The position numbers and the translations under genes are program-made. The notes under the pieces were generated by a model. That model was not told the origin of the DNA, made no database searches, and saw only the letters and a list, made by a program, of their open reading frames with translations. A stretch of 32,717 bases of DNA from Saccharicrinis sp. (lineage in GTDB: Bacteria > Bacteroidota > Bacteroidia > Bacteroidales > Marinilabiliaceae), in NCBI GenBank assembly GCA_024635555.1, contig JAGXIO010000203.1, positions 1-32,717 of the forward strand, in the 5' to 3' direction. This document shows positions 27,298 through 32,717 of this stretch, one piece after another (within the stretch, counting starts at the first letter, position 1; the number at the start of each line of letters is the position of its first letter).

Positions 27298-27378
27298 TTT
27301 TCAGTTTTCAGTCTTCAGTCTTCAGTCGGCAGGGAAAGTTGACAGTTAGCAGTCTGCAAATTATAAACTGAAAAGCGA
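27298..27378. repeat. CAGTCTTCAGT-type repeat at one end of the S23 cassette
   Basis: Runs of TTTTCAG / TCTTCAGT units lead into TCAGTCGGCAG (27322-27332) and AGCAGTCTGC (27349-27358). The 11-base TCAGTCGGCAG recurs exactly inverted at 27802-27812 on the far side of the decayed four-helix-bundle gene. Confidence 0.8.
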
Positions 27379-27744
27379 TTAATTAAATTTGTCGGGATTA
27401 TTCATCATAAAATTAAGCAGTTTGCCAACCTCTTCTGACGACGAAATAAACTTATTGTACGATTCTCGATTGATATAATTTAATGCCACTGCAAAATCTA
27501 ACCAAACCTGTGTTTCAGTGTTTTCACCGTCTGCATCGGTCAGTTTACTGATGAAATGTTTAGGATACTTTCTTTTTCTATATGCCTCGCCAACATTTGC
27601 ACATACCGAACGGGATGATCTTATTATTTGGTCAGTAAGAGCGTATTTTTCTTCCTGAAGTCTTTCGATATCTCGAATATTTGTAATGCCAATGAAAAGG
27701 CCTTTTTATAAACTATAAGTTCCCGAAATCCCATGTCTTTTCAT
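27379..27744 (-). pseudogene. Decayed four-helix-bundle (23S rRNA-intervening-sequence, S23-type) protein gene
   Basis: On the minus strand, from the ATG at 27744 (MKRH), translation breaks after four codons, but shifted frames restore a continuous S23-type protein: FRELIVYKKAFSLALQIFEI, a second frame change, EEKYALTDQIIRSSRSVCAN, VGEAYRKRKYPKHFISKLTD, ENTETQVWLDFALxxNYI-type sequence and a C-terminus NNPDKFN followed by TAA at 27379. At least two frameshifts (near 27730 and near 27663) mean it cannot make the full protein. The intact family is about 118-120 aa, related to proteins encoded in rRNA intervening sequences and to Avd of diversity-generating retroelements. It lies between exact inverted repeats, which suggests a mobile cassette that has since decayed. 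Sequencing error could mimic one frameshift but hardly both. Confidence 0.85.
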
Positions 27745-27775
27745 TTAAAGTTTATCATTAAAAACAGCATCTACC

Positions 27776-27827
27776 CAACTTCACAAACTGCAGACTGCAG
27801 ACTGCCGACTGATAAGCTGCTGACTAA
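27776..27827. repeat. Inverted partner repeat at the other end of the S23 cassette
   Basis: ACTGCAGACTGCAGACTGCC GACTGA-type units; CTGCCGACTGA (27802-27812) is the exact reverse complement of TCAGTCGGCAG at 27322-27332. The repeat ends directly at the dnaB stop codon. Confidence 0.8.
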
Positions 27828-29390
27828 TTAAAACGGCATATCCCTATCGTTTGGGTTTTGAGGAAAATCGGGGAGGTTAAAGTTGTTACCACCTTTGCCA
27901 CCAAAGCCTTCACTACCTACCGGTTCGTTCATTTTAGAGCCGTAGGTAACCGATTGACCGCCGGCATCAGTACCTAGGTCGCTGCCAAATACACCTGTTT
28001 CGGGGTTTTCGAAGCGGGCCAGCTCAGCCCTAAAGCGTAAGCGCACATCGCCCGTGGCGCCGTTACGGTGTTTGGCAACAATGATTTCGCCTATGCCTAT
28101 CAAGGAATTGCCTTGTTCATCTTCGGTTATTCTGTAGTACTCTGGGCGGTGGATAAAGCACACCATGTCGGCATCCTGCTCAATGGCGCCAGATTCCCTC
28201 AGGTCGGATAGTTGAGGACGTTTTCCTTCGGCCCCGGCACGGCCTTCCACACCACGGTTAAGCTGTGAAAGGGCAATAATAGGTATGTTAAGTTCCTTGG
28301 CTAGCCCTTTTAGCGAACGCGAAATCAAACTCACCTCTTCTTGCCTCGAACCGGCATTCATACCGTTGGCATTCATCAGCTGAAGGTAATCGATGATGAT
28401 AACTTGTATGTCGTGTTCTTTTTTTAGCCTACGGGCTTTGGCTCGCAATTCGAATATGGATAGACCCGCTGAATCATCTATATAAATAGGAGCGTCTATT
28501 AGGTTTTGTATTTTATGGTCGAGTTGCTCCCATTCGTAGCTGGCCAGATTGCCTTTTTTAATTTTTTCGGCGGGCAGTTCTGTTTCCGCAACTATCAAAC
28601 GGTTTACCAACTGCACGTTACCCATTTCTAGCGAGAATACGGCAACAGCCTGTCCAAAGTCAAGTGCCATGTTGCGAGCCATGCTCAATACAAAGGCAGT
28701 TTTTCCCATGGCAGGACGCGCCGCAATAACTATCATATCGGTTTTTTGCCAGCCCGAAGTTATCCTGTCTAGCTCATGGAATCCCGAGGGAACCCCACTC
28801 ATGCCGTCTTCACGCTGCGAGGCCAACTTAATCATCTCAATGGCTTCGTCGATGATAGGGTTTATCTGCATTACACCCTTTTTCATGTTACCCTGACTCA
28901 GCTTAAAAAACGAGCTTTCCGATTCGTCCAGCAAGTCGTCCACATCTATGGAGTCGTCGTAGGCTTTGGTCTGTATTTCGGAGCTGATGCGTATCACTTC
29001 ACGCTGCAAGTACTTTTGCCATATAATGCGGGCATGGTACTCGATATGTGCTGCAGATGCTACTCGCCCCGTTAGTTGCGTTATAAAAAAAGCACCACCC
29101 ACCTCTTCAAGTAAGCTCAGGTTCCGCAGCTCCTCAGTCACCGTTAGCATGTCAACGGGACGGTCTTTGGCGTTGAGGGTTTGTATGGCTGCATAAATTT
29201 TTTGGTGCGTGTCCTTATAAAAACACTCGGGTTTAAGTATCTCGCCCACGGCAGTAAAGGCATCTTTTTCTAACATCAATGCACCCAAGACGGCTTCTTC
29301 AATTTCCAGAGCCTGAGGAGGCATTTTGCCTACTTCTAAATCAACTTTAGGGGATGTCTTTTTTGGGGTATAAGTTCTTTTCTCTGCCAT
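27828..29390 (-). CDS. dnaB: Replicative DNA helicase DnaB
   Basis: 520 aa from the ATG at 29390 (MAEKRTYTPKK), preferred over the in-frame ATG at 29432 because most Bacteroidota DnaB proteins begin with a similar MAEK-type tail just before the N-terminal domain (MPPQALEIEEAVLGALM). The N-terminal helical collar domain is followed by a RecA-like domain with Walker A ARPAMGKT (about 224-231), Walker B VIIIDYLQLM, and the DnaB motifs QLNRGVEGR and LSDLRESGAIEQDADMVCFIHRPE. No intein is present. A glycine/asparagine-rich C-terminal tail (EGFGGKGGNNFNLPDF) is typical of the phylum. It unwinds DNA at replication forks as a hexamer. The S23 cassette repeat abuts its stop codon. Confidence 0.96.
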   Translation of the reverse strand: MAEKRTYTPKKTSPKVDLEVGKMPPQALEIEEAVLGALMLEKDAFTAVGEILKPECFYKDTHQKIYAAIQTLNAKDRPVDMLTVTEELRNLSLLEEVGGAFFITQLTGRVASAAHIEYHARIIWQKYLQREVIRISSEIQTKAYDDSIDVDDLLDESESSFFKLSQGNMKKGVMQINPIIDEAIEMIKLASQREDGMSGVPSGFHELDRITSGWQKTDMIVIAARPAMGKTAFVLSMARNMALDFGQAVAVFSLEMGNVQLVNRLIVAETELPAEKIKKGNLASYEWEQLDHKIQNLIDAPIYIDDSAGLSIFELRAKARRLKKEHDIQVIIIDYLQLMNANGMNAGSRQEEVSLISRSLKGLAKELNIPIIALSQLNRGVEGRAGAEGKRPQLSDLRESGAIEQDADMVCFIHRPEYYRITEDEQGNSLIGIGEIIVAKHRNGATGDVRLRFRAELARFENPETGVFGSDLGTDAGGQSVTYGSKMNEPVGSEGFGGKGGNNFNLPDFPQNPNDRDMPF

Positions 29391-29696
29391 AATTTCTGCT
29401 ATTTTTTGCAAACGGGATACAAAGTTAATCAACTAAAATTAGTCACCCGTGTTACTCGTCAAATAGTTTTTTAATAAGTTGCTTAATTTTAAGTCGTATT
29501 GATTTACCTTATTATTTATAACACCCATTTGTGTTAATAATGTATGTTTAAGTAAAATTAAAAGCGAATTAGCAACAGACTTGTTCAAGATGTGTTTATT
29601 TTTAGAGGATGAAATAACCTTATGTAAATTGAAATATCGACAAGTGATATGAGGATTTCGAGAAGTTAGCAACAAGCAAAATAAAATCATCCAGCC

Positions 29697-30197
29697 ATGA
29701 TAAAGTTTAGACCAGCGACAATAAATGACCTTGAACTACTAAAGTATTGGGATGAAAAACAGCATGTTATTGACTCTGACCCTGATGAAAGCTGGAATTG
29801 GGAAATAGAACTAAACCGAAATCCAAAATGGCGAGAACAATTGGTTGCTGAACTTGATAAAGAACCAATTGGAATGGTTCAAATTATTGACCCATATTTA
29901 GAAGAGACTCACTATTGGGGAACTATTGAAAGGAATAAAAAAGCAATCGATATTTGGATTGGAGAAGAAGAAAATCTTAACAAAGGATATGGAACTTTGA
30001 TTATGAATTTAGCAATTAAAAGATGCTTCGATAATCCAAAAGTTAATGGAATTTTGATTGACCCTCTAAAAACCAATACCAAGGCACGTAGATTTTATGA
30101 GAGGCTCGGATTTAAATTTATAGAACATAGAAATTTTGAGGGCACAGTTTGCTCTGTGTATGAATTGAAAAAAAGTCACTACACCACAAGAGAATAA
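29697..30197 (+). CDS. GNAT-family N-acetyltransferase, AAC(6')-like
   Basis: 166 aa. It resembles the Acetyltransf_8 group that includes aminoglycoside 6'-N-acetyltransferases: EPIGMVQIIDP, then DIWIGEEENLNKGYGTLIMN with the acetyl-CoA pyrophosphate loop NKGYGT (95-100), and ILIDPLKTNTKARRFYERLG near the C-terminus. It would transfer acetyl from acetyl-CoA to an amine; the substrate is not certain and resistance should not be assumed from this fold alone. Its base composition is more A+T-rich than the sugar locus, and it stands alone between dnaB and the DoxX gene, which could reflect transfer. An upstream 264-base gap holds no other supported gene. Confidence 0.85.
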   Translation: MIKFRPATINDLELLKYWDEKQHVIDSDPDESWNWEIELNRNPKWREQLVAELDKEPIGMVQIIDPYLEETHYWGTIERNKKAIDIWIGEEENLNKGYGTLIMNLAIKRCFDNPKVNGILIDPLKTNTKARRFYERLGFKFIEHRNFEGTVCSVYELKKSHYTTRE

Positions 30198-30220
30198 AAC
30201 ATTGTTAACAGAAATGTTTT
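30196..30220. terminator. Possible bidirectional terminator between the GNAT and DoxX genes
   Basis: AAAACATT (30196-30203) and AATGTTTT (30213-30220) form an 8-bp stem with a 9-nt loop between convergent genes, overlapping the GNAT stop codon and followed by CATTTTACTTT. It is A/T-rich and weak. Confidence 0.45.
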
Positions 30221-30224
30221 CATT

Positions 30225-30662
30225 TTACTTTGAGTTTATCTTGTTGTAAATCCAATTGTCAACTGAAATTTTGCCAGCTCCAGCTATTGCAATAACAAGG
30301 TACATGGTGGTATAAAGCAGCGGTAATTCTTGTCTACCGAAGGGATCATCTGCATGTACAATAAGCGCTGCTACCAACATGGTAATAATTAGGGGGATGG
30401 CTGCCAGTCGTGTTCCGATGCCAAAAATTAGCAGGATTGAGCACAATACTTCCGAAAAAACGGCAAGTGCCAAAGATGCGGTTACGCCTACCCCAATTGG
30501 ATCAGCAAACTGTATTGGGGCGTCCCCAAATAGTTTCGAAAATTTACCGATGCCATGTGTCAACATTAAAATACCCACCGAAATGCGAAGAAGCATTAAC
30601 ACAAAGTTTATAGTGCTGGGGTAATTACCCGGATTGAAGATGTTTTTAATCATGGTTTTCAT
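30225..30662 (-). CDS. DoxX-family membrane protein
   Basis: 145 aa with four predicted membrane helices. DoxX features are visible: LLRISVGILMLTHGIGKFSK, followed by a cytoplasm-facing loop, EVLCSILLIFGIGTRLAAIP and LIITMLVAALIVHADDPFGR, and a last helix LLYTTMYLVIAIAGAGKIS. The family consists of small inner-membrane proteins linked in some bacteria to thiol or redox stress, but the biochemical role of most members is unknown. The start may be M1 or M4 (MKTMIKN). It is monocistronic: the GNAT gene converges on it, and an AT-rich region lies upstream. Confidence 0.88.
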   Translation of the reverse strand: MKTMIKNIFNPGNYPSTINFVLMLLRISVGILMLTHGIGKFSKLFGDAPIQFADPIGVGVTASLALAVFSEVLCSILLIFGIGTRLAAIPLIITMLVAALIVHADDPFGRQELPLLYTTMYLVIAIAGAGKISVDNWIYNKINSK

Positions 30663-31368
30663 TTTTTCGTTTTAACTAGCATTTATTATTAAACTTTATA
30701 TATCCAAAAAATAATATTAGGGGCTATACTTGTTGTTACTCACATCCTCATTAAATTATCCATTGTCTTCTCTAATTCCTTTGTGGATGATATTATTTTC
30801 AGTTTGTACATATATGACTTTTTAAATTTTTAATTATTTTTACGCTATTGCCGAGATATTTTTTTCAGTCAAAACTAATAGGTTTTTGGCTTCTATCTTT
30901 CGCTCCATCTTTAAAAAATAAAACTGATATAATTAATTACGTAGGGATAAACTATCTACTACTAATAACATCAATACCGTCAAGTTGTTTAATCAGGATG
31001 GTTAAGTAATACACATTCAAAACATATAAGTTACACTATGTTATATCACAAACAAAAGGCCAGTTACGGTAAAGCTTTTATTATATATACCTGCTATTAT
31101 CCTTTAGTAGTTAGTATAGGTTTTGCCTTTTAAATAAATGAGGACTTTAATAAAGGTTGGCAATGTGTAGAGTTTACCATCTTATTAAGGCCATTGGTGT
31201 AATACTTATGGTAACTGACAGAGCATTTGAAACTTGCAGATGATGCCTTCGTAAATAAACATGCACCACCCAAAATTAAATAGACAATAAATGTAACCAA
31301 ATAATAGTTTAGAGATGCAGGCTCGCGATAGCGGCAAACTAAATTAAACCTAAATCCCTAATTAAATA
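30663..31368. other. AT-rich intergenic region with no supported gene
   Basis: About 700 bases upstream of both the DoxX gene (minus) and the chemotaxis gene (plus), so it should hold both promoters. Only very short frames exist, such as two of 22-23 codons on the minus strand (near 30745-30815 and 30830-30910), which may be remnants or chance. No RNA gene, repeat array or riboswitch was recognised. Confidence 0.6.
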
Positions 31369-32717
31369 ATGATTGTTACGAATAAATTAAAGTTCGGTAC
31401 TAAATTTCTTATGGTCATAATTGGCCTTAGTCTTTTGATGGTATTTGTTCTGGCTCGGAAAACTTATGTTGCACAAACCAAGCGTATTCTTGATGATATG
31501 GAGATATATGCAACAGATCAATTAAACTTGGTGTTCAATATTGTTGAACTACATAGGGAGCAAGCAAACGAAATTGAGCAAAAAGAAAATATTGTACGTA
31601 CACTTTCTCAAATTACATTTTTCGCTAAAGGATACCCACTACTTATAGATGCAAATGGAGCTGTTTACGCCTCGCCTAAATCACAATTTACCGAAGAGGA
31701 CAAGCAGATGGCACTAAGCGTTCGTGAAAAATTGCACACGGATGAGGATATAGTGGTTAGCCAAACAATATATAACGAGTGGACACTGTACCATGCCACC
31801 GTGGGAGGTACAAATTTATGTGCAATCATAAAAATACCAACACAACAGGTTAATGCGGCAATCAATAATAAATTAGCCATAATATTACTGACATCCATCT
31901 TTTTTCTATCCGTTTATATTTATGTAGTTGCACGGTTTTCTAAAAACATTACAGCGCCTTTAATCGAAGGACTTAGGTTTGCGCAAGCTATTGTAACTGG
32001 TGATTTACAAAAGACGATGCATGTTGAAACAAACGATAGGATGGGGGATTTAGCGGGCTCCTTGAACGGGATGACGCATAAACTCTCGGAGGTGGCGAAA
32101 GAAATGAGTGTTGGGGCTTTGGATGTTAAACAAACTGCTAGGGGTATCTATAAATCTACCAAAGAAGTTTCGGATGGAGCTTTGAACCAAGCTACAACTA
32201 TTGCCAAGCTTGTATCAACCGTTGACCTTATTACGGATTCGTTTAAAAATGTATCCTTAATTGCACTAAAAACAGGACAACTCGCTAGTCAAACATCCGA
32301 CAATTTAGATAAGCTTAATCTGGCATCCGTTGAGAGCAGCTCCGCCATCAAACAAATTGCCAATAAAATTAATGTGGTAAGTGAAATTGCTTTCAGAACA
32401 AACTTGCTTGCCCTCAACGCAGCCGTAGAGGCAGCCAGGGCAGGCAATGAGGGAAAAGGTTTTGTGGTTGTTGCAAATGAAGTTAGAAAATTAGCCGAGA
32501 TGAGCAAATTAGCCGCACAAGATATCAACGGACTGTCCGAAAGCATTGTAAAGGTTACGGATCTCACCGATAGCGAGTTACAAAACATGATTCCGCAAAT
32601 TAAGGAAAGTGGATTACTAATTACACAAGTTGTACAAGCAATTATTGATATTGAAAGATTGATACAACATATCGACACTGCAATACAGCAGCTCAATCAA
32701 GTATCACATTCAAATGC
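31369..32717 (+). CDS. Methyl-accepting chemotaxis protein (partial, C-terminus outside window)
   Basis: 449 codons from the ATG at 31369 with no stop before the window edge. Layout: membrane helix 1 (about 12-29, [17 protein letters not shown]), a periplasmic sensor of about 140 residues resembling a single Cache domain ([20 protein letters not shown], 82-101), membrane helix 2 (about 168-188), a HAMP domain (about 186-243, [20 protein letters not shown]), then the long coiled-coil signalling domain. The hairpin tip that contacts CheA and CheW is present: [20 protein letters not shown] (340-359), then [18 protein letters not shown]. It senses a small ligand and controls CheA kinase. No che genes are in the window. 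Motile or gliding Bacteroidota with MCPs exist, but they are less common than in Proteobacteria. Confidence 0.92.
   Translation, partial: MIVTNKLKFGTKFLMVIIGLSLLMVFVLARKTYVAQTKRILDDMEIYATDQLNLVFNIVELHREQANEIEQKENIVRTLSQITFFAKGYPLLIDANGAVYASPKSQFTEEDKQMALSVREKLHTDEDIVVSQTIYNEWTLYHATVGGTNLCAIIKIPTQQVNAAINNKLAIILLTSIFFLSVYIYVVARFSKNITAPLIEGLRFAQAIVTGDLQKTMHVETNDRMGDLAGSLNGMTHKLSEVAKEMSVGALDVKQTARGIYKSTKEVSDGALNQATTIAKLVSTVDLITDSFKNVSLIALKTGQLASQTSDNLDKLNLASVESSSAIKQIANKINVVSEIAFRTNLLALNAAVEAARAGNEGKGFVVVANEVRKLAEMSKLAAQDINGLSESIVKVTDLTDSELQNMIPQIKESGLLITQVVQAIIDIERLIQHIDTAIQQLNQVSHSN

Noticed and set aside
29439-29690. An 83-codon minus-strand frame upstream of dnaB
   Set aside because: AT-rich sequence with no domain pattern, lying in the region expected to hold the dnaB and GNAT promoters.
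30745-30910. Two very short minus-strand frames (22-23 codons) upstream of the DoxX gene
   Set aside because: They may be remnants of a former gene, but I could not tie them to any family, and AT-rich DNA gives such frames by chance.

Overview
The window looks like a chromosomal segment from a Bacteroidota bacterium, probably an anaerobic or facultative polysaccharide degrader of the Marinilabiliales/Prolixibacter kind. That placement is an inference. The grounds are a SusC/SusD pair, outer-membrane lipoproteins with LxxC-type lipoboxes, a C-terminal type IX secretion (T9SS) sorting domain, promoter boxes resembling the Bacteroidota -7 element TAnnTTTG, and many palindromic intergenic repeats. 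No rRNA or tRNA gene was recognised.

About 25 kb (1-24888) is one alpha-glucan (starch/glycogen/maltodextrin) utilisation locus in two divergent arms around a LacI-family regulator (11008-12033). The right arm, plus strand, encodes the cell-surface apparatus: SusC porin, SusD, a SusE-like lipoprotein, a SusF-like lipoprotein with three Fn3-like repeats, a lipoprotein GH13 amylase, and a large GH13 enzyme with CBM48 and T9SS domains. The left arm, minus strand, encodes periplasmic and cytoplasmic processing: an SLC45/SUT-like MFS sugar transporter, beta-phosphoglucomutase, a GH97 alpha-glucosidase (SusB-like, with signal peptide) and a GH65 maltose phosphorylase. After a perfect 20-bp terminator hairpin come a cytoplasmic cyclomaltodextrinase-like GH13 and an NhaC-type Na+/H+ antiporter cut by the window edge. 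The inferred route is: surface cleavage, import through SusCD, periplasmic trimming by GH97, MFS uptake, cytoplasmic hydrolysis or phosphorolysis, then beta-glucose-1-phosphate to glucose-6-phosphate.

Regulation can be partly read. A perfect LacI-type palindrome (CGCAAACGTTTGCG) preceded by two extra direct half-sites lies before susC. Two matching imperfect palindromes lie before the MFS gene. All sit well upstream of candidate -7 boxes, which suggests activation rather than simple blocking. A different array, three copies of a 33-bp-period repeat, sits directly upstream of the candidate promoter of the GH13-nhaC unit.

The right end (25056-32717) is unrelated: a polyprenyl-phosphate sugar-1-phosphate transferase, pcm, a decayed four-helix-bundle (S23-type) gene flanked by exact inverted repeats, dnaB, an AAC(6')-like GNAT acetyltransferase, a DoxX membrane protein, an AT-rich gap and a truncated methyl-accepting chemotaxis protein. 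Long intergenic stretches (9758-11007, 21855-22089, 24889-25055) are packed with hairpin-rich repeats related to one another.
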